From the NCBI RefSeq assembly GCF_030696805.1, contig NZ_JAUYRO010000054.1:62001-126000 (forward strand): a DNA stretch of 64,000 nt, written 5' to 3'. A program made the position numbers and the translations under genes. The notes under the pieces were generated by a model. That model worked only from the letters and a program-made list of their open reading frames with translations. It made no database searches and was not told where the DNA came from. This document shows, piece after piece, positions 9,649 to 18,189 of the stretch (within the stretch, counting starts at the first letter, position 1; the number at the start of each line of letters is the position of its first letter). This DNA is from Methyloversatilis sp. (GTDB lineage Bacteria > Pseudomonadota > Gammaproteobacteria > Burkholderiales > Rhodocyclaceae).

Positions 9649-10404
9649 TCAGCGGTCGGCGACATCCTGCACGGTCAGGCCGCGCAGCATGAGCTCGTGG
9701 CGCATGGCCGCCATCGCCGCGGCAACCTTCGCGGGTTCGCCCTTGGCGCCCAGTTCGATATGCGGATAGGCGCGTTCGGCATTGCCGAAGCAGGGCAGGC
9801 TGAACACCGTCACGCCATGCTCGCGTTCGATCGCTTCCATCATGTCGAGCAGCCGGCTTTCATGCGCGTTCGGCACATAGACCGAAGATTCGCGCCAGGC
9901 GCTCGTGTGGTGCAGGTCGCGATAGCCGTTGTCGAGCAGCCACTCGATCATCGGCCAGGCCATTTCCGGGAAGCCGGGGACAAAGTGGTGATGGCTGCAG
10001 CTGAAACCCGGAATGCGGTTGAACGGATTCGGGATGATGTGGCTGCCGGCGGGAAACTCGCCGAGCCGCAGGCGATTCTCCGTGGTTTCGGCTCCGAAGC
10101 GGGCGCGGATTTGCGCCTCGGCTTCCGGATGCAGCACACACTCGACGCCCAGTGCAGCAGCAGCAGCCTGCCGCGTGTGATCGTCCGGCGTGATGCCGAT
10201 GCCGCCGCATGAGAACACGATGTCGTCGGTCGCCAGGGTGCGGCGGAAGGCTTCTGTCAGCCGTTCGCGCTCGTCGCCCAGGTAACTCACCCACGACAGT
10301 TGCAGGCCGCGTTCGGCGAGCAGCGCTCGAACCTTGGCGAAGTGACCGTCCTGACGACGCCCGGAAAGTATCTCGTCGCCGATGATGTAAAGGCCGAAAG
10401 CCAT
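9649..10404 (-). CDS. CinA-like molybdopterin-binding domain protein
   Basis: A 251-residue protein with the MoCF_biosynth fold found at the N-terminus of CinA. It has IIGDEILSGRRQD at the start, SCGGIGITPDDHTRQA as the Gly-rich cofactor-type loop, and a PGFPEM segment. It lacks the C-terminal CinA deamidase domain, so nicotinamide-nucleotide deamidation cannot be assumed. ADP-ribose pyrophosphatase activity is known for some COG1058 proteins. It follows ubiD by 37 bp on the same strand, so probably one transcript. Confidence 0.82.
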   Translation of the reverse strand: MAFGLYIIGDEILSGRRQDGHFAKVRALLAERGLQLSWVSYLGDERERLTEAFRRTLATDDIVFSCGGIGITPDDHTRQAAAAALGVECVLHPEAEAQIRARFGAETTENRLRLGEFPAGSHIIPNPFNRIPGFSCSHHHFVPGFPEMAWPMIEWLLDNGYRDLHHTSAWRESSVYVPNAHESRLLDMMEAIEREHGVTVFSLPCFGNAERAYPHIELGAKGEPAKVAAAMAAMRHELMLRGLTVQDVADR

Positions 10405-10441
10405 GGCGCATCCCTCTTGTTGGTTGACCGCGGCAGAAACC

Positions 10442-11935
10442 TCAAAGCCCCAATTCCGACCACATTGCGTCCACCCTGCGCTTCACGTCGGCATCCATCG
10501 CGATGGTTCGCCCCCATTCGCGCGTGGTTTCGCCCGGCCACTTGTTGGTCGCATCCAGCCCCATTTTGGAGCCGAGACCGGCAACCGGGCTGGCGAAATC
10601 AAGGTAGTCGATCGGCGTGTTGTCGACGATGACCGTATCGCGCCGCGCGTCCATGCGCGTGGTCATTGCCCAGATCACCTCCTGCCAGCTGCGGATGTCC
10701 ACGTCCTCGTCCACCACGATGATCGTCTTGGTGTACATGAACTGACGCAGGAAACTCCACACGCCGAACATGACGCGCTTGGCGTGACCGGGGTACTGCT
10801 TGCGCATGGACACCACGGCCAGCCGGTACGAACAACCCTCGGGCGGCAGGTAAAAATCGGTGATTTCCGGAAACTGCTTCTGCAGCAGCGGCACGAACAC
10901 TTCGTTCAGCGCCACGCCCAGCATGGCCGGTTCATCCGGCGGCTTGCCGGTGTAGGTCGAGTGGTAGATGGGGTTGCTGCGCATCGTGATGCGCGTGATC
11001 GTGAACACCGGAAACTCAGCCACCTCGTTGTAATAGCCGGTGTGGTCGCCGAACGGCCCTTCCGGCGCGTGTTCGTAGCCGGTCGGGTGGTGTGCGTCCG
11101 GCCGCAGTTCGCCTTCGAGCACGATTTCCGCACTGGCGGGCACATCGAGATCGTTGCCGATGCACTTGACCAGTTCGGTGCGGCTGCCGCGCAAGAGGCC
11201 GGCGAACTGGTATTCGGACAGCGTATCCGGCACCGGCGTCACTGCACCCAGTATCGTCGCCGGGTCGCAGCCCAGCACGACCGACAGCGGAAACGGTGTG
11301 CCGGGGTGCTTGCGCGCATGATCGCGGAAGTCGAGCGCGCCGCCGCGGTGGGCCAGCCAGCGCATGATGACCTTGTCCGGCGCGATCACCTGCTGCCGGT
11401 AGATGCCCAGATTCTGCCGCTTCTTGTCCGGCCCGCGCGTCACGACCAGGCCCCAGGTGATCAGCGGCCCGGCGTCTTCCGGCCAGCAGGTCTGCACCGG
11501 GAGGCGGCCGAGATCGACATTCTTCCCCTCCCACACCACTTCCTGACAGGCAGCCGACGACACCTTTTTCGGCGCCATCGAAAACACCTGCCTGATCATC
11601 GGCAGCTTGTCCCAGGCGTCGCGCAGGCCCTTGGGCGGTTCGGGTTCCTTCAACATCGAAAGCGTGCGGCCGATATCACGCAACGCCTCGGCCCATTTCT
11701 CGCCGCTGACGCCCATGCCCAGCGCCACCCGACCCGGCGTGCCGAACAGGTTGCCCAGTACCGGCATGTCGAAGCCGGTTGCGTTCTCGAACAGGATGGC
11801 CGGGCCCTGCGCGCGCAGCACGCGATCGCATATTTCCGTCATTTCCAGATTCGGCGACACCGGGCGCGCGACGCGCTTCAGTTCGCCCATCTTTTCGAGC
11901 TGCGCGATGAAGTCGCGCAAATCCGTGTATTTCAT
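10442..11935 (-). CDS. ubiD: UbiD family decarboxylase (3-polyprenyl-4-hydroxybenzoate decarboxylase)
   Basis: A 497-residue prenylated-FMN-dependent decarboxylase of ubiquinone synthesis. The [19 protein letters not shown] start, the [18 protein letters not shown] segment, the E-rich active-site region [11 protein letters not shown] and a C-terminal DATNKWPGE are all typical of the ubiquinone-type UbiD. The start is placed at MKYTDLR. An in-frame ATG 45 bp earlier would add a non-homologous tail. It needs the UbiX flavin prenyltransferase, not in this window. ubiA and ubiC lie about 13 kb away. Confidence 0.95.
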   Translation of the reverse strand: MKYTDLRDFIAQLEKMGELKRVARPVSPNLEMTEICDRVLRAQGPAILFENATGFDMPVLGNLFGTPGRVALGMGVSGEKWAEALRDIGRTLSMLKEPEPPKGLRDAWDKLPMIRQVFSMAPKKVSSAACQEVVWEGKNVDLGRLPVQTCWPEDAGPLITWGLVVTRGPDKKRQNLGIYRQQVIAPDKVIMRWLAHRGGALDFRDHARKHPGTPFPLSVVLGCDPATILGAVTPVPDTLSEYQFAGLLRGSRTELVKCIGNDLDVPASAEIVLEGELRPDAHHPTGYEHAPEGPFGDHTGYYNEVAEFPVFTITRITMRSNPIYHSTYTGKPPDEPAMLGVALNEVFVPLLQKQFPEITDFYLPPEGCSYRLAVVSMRKQYPGHAKRVMFGVWSFLRQFMYTKTIIVVDEDVDIRSWQEVIWAMTTRMDARRDTVIVDNTPIDYLDFASPVAGLGSKMGLDATNKWPGETTREWGRTIAMDADVKRRVDAMWSELGL

Positions 11936-12135
11936 GTCGTGGTGCGGCTCCAGTGCTTCGCGCCCCGCTGCATCCCGCACAGGGCGCGGCCGATGGTAAG
12001 CGATAAGTGATGGCGCCGTACCCCGGATGCGGCCACAGACATCGATGCGCAGCCAACGTTCCGGTACAGCTCTGTCGCAACCGTCGTACGCGGCCCGCTG
12101 TCAGAATGTGCGACCGCCCTGCTCCTACGCCCGAC

Positions 12136-13035
12136 ATGCTCGCCTGGTACGCCGATCACTTCGTCTTGCCGCTTCCCGAAACCCATCGCTTCCCGATGGA
12201 CAAGTACCGTCGCCTGCGCGAACGCGTAGCCGCCGAACTCCCGGGCGTGACGCTGCGCGAACCGCCGTCGGCGACCGACGCCGAACTGTTCCGTGCACAC
12301 GACGCCACCTATGTAGCGCGCGTCAGCGACGGCGAACTGAGCACACAGGAAGTTCGCATGATCGGTTTTCCATGGTCGCCGCAGATGATCGAACGTTCGC
12401 GTCGCTCGGCAGGCGCCACCATCTCGGCCTGCAAGGGCGCGCTGCGTGACGGCGTGTCGGTCAACCTGGCCGGCGGCACGCATCACGCCAAGCACGCCAG
12501 CGGCGCTGGCTACTGCGTATTCAACGATGCTGCGGTTGCGGCGCGCCTGCTGCAGGCGGAACACGGCATCGAACGCGTCGCCATCGTCGACCTCGACGTG
12601 CATCAGGGCGACGGCACAGCGGAGATACTCGGACGAGCTGACGACGTTTTCACGCTGTCACTGCACGGCGACCGCAACTTCCCGTTCCGCAAGGAATGCA
12701 GCCATCTCGACGTTTCACTGCCCGACGGCACCGGCGACGATGCCTACCTCGCCGCGCTCGACGACGCACTCGTGAAGCTTGAACGCCGCTTCGCGCCGCA
12801 GTTCGTCATCTACCTGGCCGGCGCCGACCCGTTCGAGGGCGACCGGCTCGGCCGGCTCAAGCTCAGCAAAGCCGGTCTGTCCGCGCGCGACGCCCGGGTG
12901 TTCGACTGGTGCGGCGCCCGCGATCTGCCGCTGGCCATTGCGATGGCCGGCGGCTACGCGGAAAACATCGACGACATCGTGGACATCCATTTCGCAACCG
13001 TCGCCGCGGCCCTGCGTCACTTTGTGCAGCGATAG
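12136..13035 (+). CDS. Histone deacetylase family (AcuC/acetylpolyamine hydrolase-like) protein
   Basis: A 299-residue Zn-dependent deacetylase-like hydrolase. The arginase/deacetylase fold shows GGTHHAKHASGAGYCVFND with the His pair, VDLDVHQGDGT with the Zn-binding Asp/His, and AGADPFEGDRLGRLKLS with the third metal Asp. The final Gly-rich loop is AMAGGYAENI. Likely substrates are acetylated proteins or small acetylamides, but which is unknown. It is divergent from ubiD. ATG at 12136 is chosen because homologues start at the MLAWYADHF-type segment. An in-frame ATG at 12106 is possible. Confidence 0.88.
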   Translation: MLAWYADHFVLPLPETHRFPMDKYRRLRERVAAELPGVTLREPPSATDAELFRAHDATYVARVSDGELSTQEVRMIGFPWSPQMIERSRRSAGATISACKGALRDGVSVNLAGGTHHAKHASGAGYCVFNDAAVAARLLQAEHGIERVAIVDLDVHQGDGTAEILGRADDVFTLSLHGDRNFPFRKECSHLDVSLPDGTGDDAYLAALDDALVKLERRFAPQFVIYLAGADPFEGDRLGRLKLSKAGLSARDARVFDWCGARDLPLAIAMAGGYAENIDDIVDIHFATVAAALRHFVQR

Positions 13036-13073
13036 GTCACGCGGATCCGACCGTCGCTGCCAACAGGCGGACG

Positions 13074-14213
13074 TTACGAACCCGGCTTCAGTACCACCTT
13101 GGTCCAGCCTTCGTCCCGCGCGCCGAAGTGCTTGTACGCCCGGGGGGCGTCGCTCAGCGGCAGTTCGTGTGACACGATGACGGAAGGCGTGGCCTTTCCG
13201 GCTGCAATCAGGGCGCTCAGCTTGCGGTTGTAAGCCTTGACGTTTGCCTGCCCGGTCGCCATGCGCTGACCCTTCATCCAGAACTTGCCGAAATCGAATG
13301 CGATCTGCCCCTTCCTGGCCAGTTCGTCGGCGGCGCCCGGATCGGCAGGGATGAATACGCCCACCACACCGATCGAACCCGTGGCCGCGACCGCGCTCAC
13401 CAGACTGTTCATCGTGAGATTCGGCACCTCATGATTGTGGTGATCGCAACACTGGTAGCCCACGCATTCGCAGCCGCGATCTGCACCCTGGCCATCGGTC
13501 ATGTCCAGTATCTGATCCACCGCGGTGCCATCGGAGTTGTCGATCGCAATGGCACCGATCTGTTCGGCCAGTGCCAGACGATCCTTCAGCACATCCACCA
13601 CCATGATCTTGCTGGCGCCCTTCAGCTTTGCAGAGCAGGCTGCCATCAAACCGACTGGTCCGGCGCCGAAGATGACCACGCTGTCACCGGCTTCGACGCC
13701 CGCCAGTTCGGTTGCGTGGTAGCCGGTCGGGAAGATGTCGGACAGCATGACGTAGTCGTTTTCCTTGCCCTCGAGATCCGGCGGGAGCACCAGGCAATTG
13801 ACGTCGCCAAACGGCACCCTGAGGTAGTCCGCCTGGCCTCCGCTGTACGGGCCCATGCCGGCAAAACCGTAGGCGGCACCTGCGGTTCCCGGATTCGCGG
13901 TGAGGCAGAAGCCGGTCAGGCCGCGCTCGCAGTTCTTGCAGAAGCCGCAGGCGATGTTGAATGGAAGGCACACGCGGTCGCCCACTTTGACCTGCGTGAC
14001 GGCCTTGCCGACTTCGATCACTTCGCCCATGTTTTCGTGGCCGAGTATCCGGCCGGGTTCCATATCGGTCCGGCCTTCGTACATGTGCAGGTCGGAGCCG
14101 CAGATATTCGTCGTGGTGACGCGAACGAGCACGTCGGTCGGCTGTTCGATCCGGGCATCCGGAACATCGACGACGCTGACTTCATTCGGACCGTTGTAGA
14201 CAAGTGCTTTCAC
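13074..14213 (-). CDS. Zn-dependent alcohol dehydrogenase, glutathione-independent formaldehyde dehydrogenase type
   Basis: A 379-residue medium-chain dehydrogenase. Catalytic zinc ligands are in ICGSDLHMYEGR and GHENMGEV. The structural zinc lobe has CGFCKNCERGLTGFC. A Rossmann loop GAGPVGLMAA follows. The DPGAADELARKG and FGKFWMKGQ segments and the overall length resemble the Pseudomonas glutathione-independent formaldehyde dehydrogenase group. The GTG start at 14213 is supported by GGAGG seven bases upstream. It is the last gene of a minus-strand run after a methyltransferase and an iron enzyme. NAD-linked oxidation of formaldehyde or other aldehydes is likely, with the substrate unproven. 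Confidence 0.87.
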   Translation of the reverse strand: MKALVYNGPNEVSVVDVPDARIEQPTDVLVRVTTTNICGSDLHMYEGRTDMEPGRILGHENMGEVIEVGKAVTQVKVGDRVCLPFNIACGFCKNCERGLTGFCLTANPGTAGAAYGFAGMGPYSGGQADYLRVPFGDVNCLVLPPDLEGKENDYVMLSDIFPTGYHATELAGVEAGDSVVIFGAGPVGLMAACSAKLKGASKIMVVDVLKDRLALAEQIGAIAIDNSDGTAVDQILDMTDGQGADRGCECVGYQCCDHHNHEVPNLTMNSLVSAVAATGSIGVVGVFIPADPGAADELARKGQIAFDFGKFWMKGQRMATGQANVKAYNRKLSALIAAGKATPSVIVSHELPLSDAPRAYKHFGARDEGWTKVVLKPGS

Positions 14214-14339
14214 TGGAAATCCTCCGGATCGGGTGGTCTGCAACCTGCCGCGGAATGTGCAGGGTCGGCTTTTCGTCGACGCAGCTTCAAGCGTTCCACC
14301 CGTGCGGTCCGTTCGACAGCACACGCAGGTCGGATCAGC

Positions 14340-15230
14340 TCAGGCCGCGTTGCGCGCCATCACTGCGGGCGATGCGGCGGGATCCAGCCACAGTTCGTCG
14401 CGGTACTGCGCGAAGCAGCGGGCGCCAAAGCGCAGTCGCAGCAGTGCCCCTTCCGCAATGGGTCGTGCCAGTGAAGGGTCGGCAGCCACCAGCGGCCGGA
14501 TCACCTCGCGGTTCCAGCACAGCGAATGCTGTACGTCGAGTCCGGCATGCAACTGGAAGTAGCGACGAGCCGCTGTCGGCACCCCCAGTCGTTTCAGGCC
14601 GTCATTGACCAGACCGACACGGCCGGGTGCCGTCATTTCCACTGCGCCCAGCGCACCGATCGATTGCCACGCGTAGCGCCGGTTGCTCGCCAGCGCGAGC
14701 ATCAGATTGGCCAGCGCGAGTGCGGCCCATACGGAGTTCGACATTTCGGGCTTGAGATCCAGCTCGCGCGCCGTCTCTTCCAGCATCGGACCGTGCATGC
14801 CATCTTCGTGGCCCCGACCCATTTCGTCCCAGTAGTTGCGCGCCAGCTCCAGCTTCGCCTGCCGCGGTAGTCCCAGTTGGGTCAGTGCAACCAGATCGTC
14901 GAAACCAGCCTCGCCGGCAATCTCCTGACAGATGAACCAGCGCATCTGTGCCAGGCTTGCAGAATCGGCGAGCCAGCGGAACAGCGGGTCGTCCTGCCCC
15001 GGGCCGGACCTGGCCAGGCTTTCGAACCACTTCATGAACGCCTCTGCGCCGGTCGGGACGGCATCAAGTTGTTCAGTCAACGTCGCCCGCTCGGCTTCGA
15101 CGAACACGCCCTCGAGCTCACGCAGGATCGACTGTTCGCGCAGGCCGGCCCGCCAGTGTGCGTCCGCCATGCAAGGTTGCAGCCGATGATGGTTCAATCT
15201 GGCCAGCCGTCTGTGAAGGTCCTCGTTCAT
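14340..15230 (-). CDS. Iron-containing redox enzyme family protein (haem-oxygenase-like fold)
   Basis: A 296-residue all-helical protein of the haem-oxygenase-like diiron (HDO) type. Acidic and His residues expected as metal ligands are visible in FICQEIAGEAGFDD, NYWDEMGRGHEDGMHGPMLE and a later YFQLHAGLDVQH. The start overlaps the methyltransferase stop by ATGA, so the two are co-translated. HDO enzymes carry out diverse oxidative C-C or C-N cleavages, and the reaction cannot be read here. The chromosomal setting with a methyltransferase and an aldehyde dehydrogenase suggests a small-molecule pathway. Confidence 0.78.
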   Translation of the reverse strand: MNEDLHRRLARLNHHRLQPCMADAHWRAGLREQSILRELEGVFVEAERATLTEQLDAVPTGAEAFMKWFESLARSGPGQDDPLFRWLADSASLAQMRWFICQEIAGEAGFDDLVALTQLGLPRQAKLELARNYWDEMGRGHEDGMHGPMLEETARELDLKPEMSNSVWAALALANLMLALASNRRYAWQSIGALGAVEMTAPGRVGLVNDGLKRLGVPTAARRYFQLHAGLDVQHSLCWNREVIRPLVAADPSLARPIAEGALLRLRFGARCFAQYRDELWLDPAASPAVMARNAA

Positions 15231-16387
15231 ATGCGGAGAGGCGCCACAGCGGGCGCATGGACGACCAGTCCGATCGCGGCGATCCGTTCGACACCCGCAT
15301 ACGCCGGCTGGTCCAGTTCGTCGCCGAAGACATCGGGATCGAGCTCGCTGTAATCGAAGCGCGCACCGGCACGCAGCAGCACCGGCTCGACCGCGCTGCG
15401 AAACGAGTCGATGCCATCGACGATCGCGCTTCCGGTGTAGAGGACAAGACGCCCGCCGGGCCTCAGACGGGGCAAGGATTCAACTACAACGCGCATGGAC
15501 ATGTCATCTCCGTATGTACCGCCGCCATCGCGATAAAGGCGATGTGCAGGGTCGATCAGGTAGGGGGGATTGCACAGGATCAGGTCGGCGCTGCCCTGCA
15601 CGTTGTTCAGCAGATCACTGCGCCGGCAGTCGGCGCGGACACCGAAAACTGCAGCGTTGATGCGCGCGCAGTGCAGCGCGGCATCGCTCAGATCGAGCAG
15701 CGTCAGATGCGCCGTCGCACCCAGCCTGCGTGCGGCGAACAGGCCACCGGCGCCGGTGCCGCAACCCACGTCGATGATCTGCCAGATCGGTGTCCGGCTC
15801 TGCGACAGCGTGCGTTCGATGAGCCGGGCGAAGCGATAGGTATCCGGGCCGAAGAAGACCGCGTCGGCGGCCGTCGTCGGATAGGCCGAATGCACGAGCA
15901 GAAGGTCGTCGAGCGAGGAAAAGCGGATGCGGCTGCGCAACAGACCGCCAGCGACCGGTTCAACGGCACCGGCGCGTACAAGCAGGTCAAGCGCTTCAAA
16001 CGGCAGAAGATCCTGCGCGAACGGTTGACTCCAGCCGAACACATCACGCAGGTTTCTGGCCTGCACGGCACGGTGTGCCAGCACCCGGCCGTGGGTATCC
16101 GGCGTCACGGTGGTGTGATGGTAGCCCTCGCCCAGAAGCCACCGGCCCAGTTCGCGGGTCGCCCGGGCGTCGAGTTGCGTGGCATGCCATGAAGTGGGCG
16201 CAGCGGGCAGTGGCGGAGCATCGAGCGGGACCCGCATCAGCGCTGCGTGCGCGCCGGTCTGGCGCGTCATCTGTTCCATGTTGCCAAGCGATTCGATCCT
16301 GCCTGAATGAGGGCGCGCAGACGTTGCGCAAACCGAAGGGGCGCTGATTCCGGGCGCGATTTGTAGAATGGATTTTTGTTTTTTCAT
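15227..16387 (-). CDS. Class I SAM-dependent methyltransferase with N-terminal domain (NPPY type)
   Basis: Up to 386 residues. An N-terminal helical region of about 150 residues is followed by a Rossmann methyltransferase with IIDVGCGTGAGGLFAAR (SAM loop), LLDLSDAALHCARINA, and the NPPYL catalytic motif used for methylation of planar amide or amine nitrogens (HemK/PrmA/RlmG relatives). The start is uncertain. ATG at 16387 gives the longest form, while ATG at 16279 (MEQMTRQ) would remove a low-similarity leader, and neither has a strong Shine-Dalgarno. It overlaps the next gene by ATGA. The substrate is unknown. Confidence 0.78.
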   Translation of the reverse strand: MKKQKSILQIAPGISAPSVCATSARPHSGRIESLGNMEQMTRQTGAHAALMRVPLDAPPLPAAPTSWHATQLDARATRELGRWLLGEGYHHTTVTPDTHGRVLAHRAVQARNLRDVFGWSQPFAQDLLPFEALDLLVRAGAVEPVAGGLLRSRIRFSSLDDLLLVHSAYPTTAADAVFFGPDTYRFARLIERTLSQSRTPIWQIIDVGCGTGAGGLFAARRLGATAHLTLLDLSDAALHCARINAAVFGVRADCRRSDLLNNVQGSADLILCNPPYLIDPAHRLYRDGGGTYGDDMSMRVVVESLPRLRPGGRLVLYTGSAIVDGIDSFRSAVEPVLLRAGARFDYSELDPDVFGDELDQPAYAGVERIAAIGLVVHAPAVAPLRI

Positions 16388-16795
16388 GACTCATGGTTGT
16401 GTTGCACGGCAGACGGGATCGAATTCGCTGTCATCGATCATTCGATTCGATGGACGCCAGAAAATCGATGCTTCCCACGCGGATTCGTGCAGGAACAATG
16501 TCGCCCGGAGCACTGGAAGTCTGTGCGTGATCACACACAGAAGGGGGGCACCCGGGTGCGGCGCACACCAGTGCAGTCATCGCGCATCGCCAGCGTTCGA
16601 CAGCGCACGGACGACAGATCGGCTATCGATCACCGTTGCGCGGCGAGCACCCGTGGACACCGCCGACAGATTCACCGGAAATCCGGACCGGTCGTCGCTG
16701 ACACGCTCGTGGTCATGACTTCATCGACACGAATGAAGCCGCACAACACCTGCACGCGGGCGCAACCCGCCCCACCATGAATGGAGCAACTTCCG
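16388..16795. other. Intergenic stretch, divergent promoters presumed
   Basis: About 400 bp between divergent genes. Short frames exist but none has codon use, a ribosome site or a recognisable motif. A small hairpin (GCGGGcgcaaCCCGC) lies at about 16756-16770. Nothing else can be supported. Confidence 0.4.
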
Positions 16796-17035
16796 ATGGC
16801 ACGCTGGGCTGATTCGAGCATTCCGGTCCTGGAACCGTTTGCACATGCAATGACGCCGAAGCAGGCGGCGCTGATCGCAATATTTTCCGGTCTGCACGAT
16901 ATCGAACCCGACGGTGACGATTTCGATATCCGGATGATCATGTGGGCCGACTATGTCAGGCACAAGGTCGGCAGTGCGCAGGCTGGCTCTGCACGCGCCG
17001 GCAGTGCGGTCAGGTTTGTTGCTCACACGACATGA
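16796..17035 (+). CDS. Small hypothetical protein
   Basis: A 79-residue product not recognised. GGAG nine bases upstream selects the ATG at 16796 over an ATG 15 bp earlier. The central region (PKQAALIAIFSGLHDIEPDG then DDFDIRMIMWADYVR) looks like a folded acidic helix pair. The last 15 residues are low-complexity Ala/Gly/Ser. The stop is close to the start region of the next small ORF. Confidence 0.5.
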   Translation: MARWADSSIPVLEPFAHAMTPKQAALIAIFSGLHDIEPDGDDFDIRMIMWADYVRHKVGSAQAGSARAGSAVRFVAHTT

Positions 17036-17087
17036 CGTGCACAACCTGCAGCAGCGTCCATCACTCGGGACGCGTGGGGCAGCGTCG

Positions 17088-17333
17088 TTGATATCCGGCC
17101 TGCAACCGGCAGAACTGCTTGACCTGCTGCAGTGGCCAGCCATGATCACGACCATCGCGGCGGCATGGCTGGTAGCGTCCAAGCAGGCCGATCGACGCCA
17201 CTGCGGCTTCTGGCTGTTCATTCTAAGCAATGTGTTGTGGATCGCCTGGGGCGTTCAGGCGGCAGCACCGGCGCTGATCGCAATGCAGCTTGGCCTGGCT
17301 GCGATGAACATCAGGGGCGCGATCAAGACGTGA
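17088..17333 (+). CDS. Small two-span membrane protein
   Basis: About 81 residues if the TTG at 17088 is used. Two or three hydrophobic segments (LQWPAMITTIAAAWLVA, FWLFILSNVLWIAWGV, and an Ala/Leu-rich last helix) end in MNIRGAIKT. It resembles short proteobacterial membrane proteins of unknown role with a WPA...NIRGA pattern. The start is unsure. A GTG at 17037 directly after the preceding stop and an ATG at 17142 are in frame. Confidence 0.5.
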   Translation: MISGLQPAELLDLLQWPAMITTIAAAWLVASKQADRRHCGFWLFILSNVLWIAWGVQAAAPALIAMQLGLAAMNIRGAIKT

Positions 17334-17426
17334 TCCGGGGCCAGCGTGCGCGCCGCGCTGAAGCATCAGACTGGAGAGACATTCCGGATTCCGCACGAGT
17401 GAATGCGTACTCCCGACTGCCACGCG

Positions 17427-17624
17427 TCATCGGCCGGCTTGCGCTCCCGGACCATCGACGCGGCCGAACTGCCCCGACAGCACTGAAGGAATGTCCGAGC
17501 GGCCAAGGCCGATATCGCGCAGTTCGAGGTCGTTCATGGCACGCAGTTCGGCACGGGCGCGGCGCCGCCGGCCAGCTTCGCCAAGTTGGCGCACCCAGTT
17601 ACGTATCCAGCCGGGCGCGGACAT
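17427..17624 (-). CDS. DUF1127 domain protein
   Basis: A 65-residue basic protein with the DUF1127 core RAELRAMNDLELRDIGLGRS, which in small homologues is linked to RNA turnover or phosphate/sulphur responses. The start at MSAPGWIRNW lies inside the 3' end of the tautomerase gene (26-bp overlap), so the two are a transcriptional unit divergent from a MocR regulator. Confidence 0.72.
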   Translation of the reverse strand: MSAPGWIRNWVRQLGEAGRRRRARAELRAMNDLELRDIGLGRSDIPSVLSGQFGRVDGPGAQAGR

Positions 17625-17994
17625 GGCGCAACTCCTGGGTTTCGCCGGCATAGCCCCAGCTGTCGGCGGCGATGTCGGTCACGATGATGTAGCTCGCCGG
17701 ATGCAGCGGACCGAGCAACTCATCCAGGGCTTGCCAGACAGCATGGATATAGGTGGATTTTTCCGGCTTGGTGTTCGTGCCGGCGGTCACCCGCACGTCC
17801 AGATGGAAGGCGGTCAGTGATCCACCGACCGCTTCCGCACCGACCGCCCAGTGCTCGACTTGCGACAGCGCGATCGCCGTCAGTTCGCGCTTCTTGCCGA
17901 GCACTTCCGCCGTCAGGTCGGTCACCGCGCGGACCACCGCGAGGCGGGTGTCGGCGTCGAGCGGGCGGGACAATTGCAGCGTGATCATCGGCAT
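17599..17994 (-). CDS. Tautomerase (4-oxalocrotonate tautomerase-like) family protein
   Basis: A 131-residue protein that starts MPMITLQLS, leaving the catalytic Pro1 after Met removal. It keeps the beta-alpha-beta plan of the tautomerase superfamily, duplicated to the longer size. AGGAG a few bases upstream supports the start. It is adjacent to and divergent from a MocR-type regulator, the usual arrangement for a regulated neighbour. The substrate is unknown. Confidence 0.75.
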   Translation of the reverse strand: MPMITLQLSRPLDADTRLAVVRAVTDLTAEVLGKKRELTAIALSQVEHWAVGAEAVGGSLTAFHLDVRVTAGTNTKPEKSTYIHAVWQALDELLGPLHPASYIIVTDIAADSWGYAGETQELRHVRARLDT

Positions 17995-18047
17995 GACGGG
18001 TCTCCTGGGGGCTTGTGTCGTGTTCCATCATCCCCGCCTGCCGCAGT

Positions 18048-18142
18048 TCGATACAGATACACCCGCTTCTGTTTGAACCGGTACAGTTTCACGTCTGCCG
18101 ACGCTGTATCGATGCGCTGCACCGGCAACTGTATCGATGCGC
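18048..18142. promoter_or_regulatory. Candidate MocR operator: three TCGATACAG / CTGTATCGA sites
   Basis: CTGTATCGATGCGC occurs twice as a direct repeat (18104-18117, 18129-18142, 25 bp apart). Its reverse complement core TCGATACAG is at 18048-18056. A separate pair of GTACAGT lies at 18081-18087 and 18158-18164. All are in the 195 bp between the divergent tautomerase and MocR genes. MocR/GntR dimers bind direct repeats of this kind. Confidence 0.6.
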
Positions 18143-18189
18143 ACGAATCGTCCGGCAGTACAGTGAGTCGGGCTTTACAGGAGCACCGC

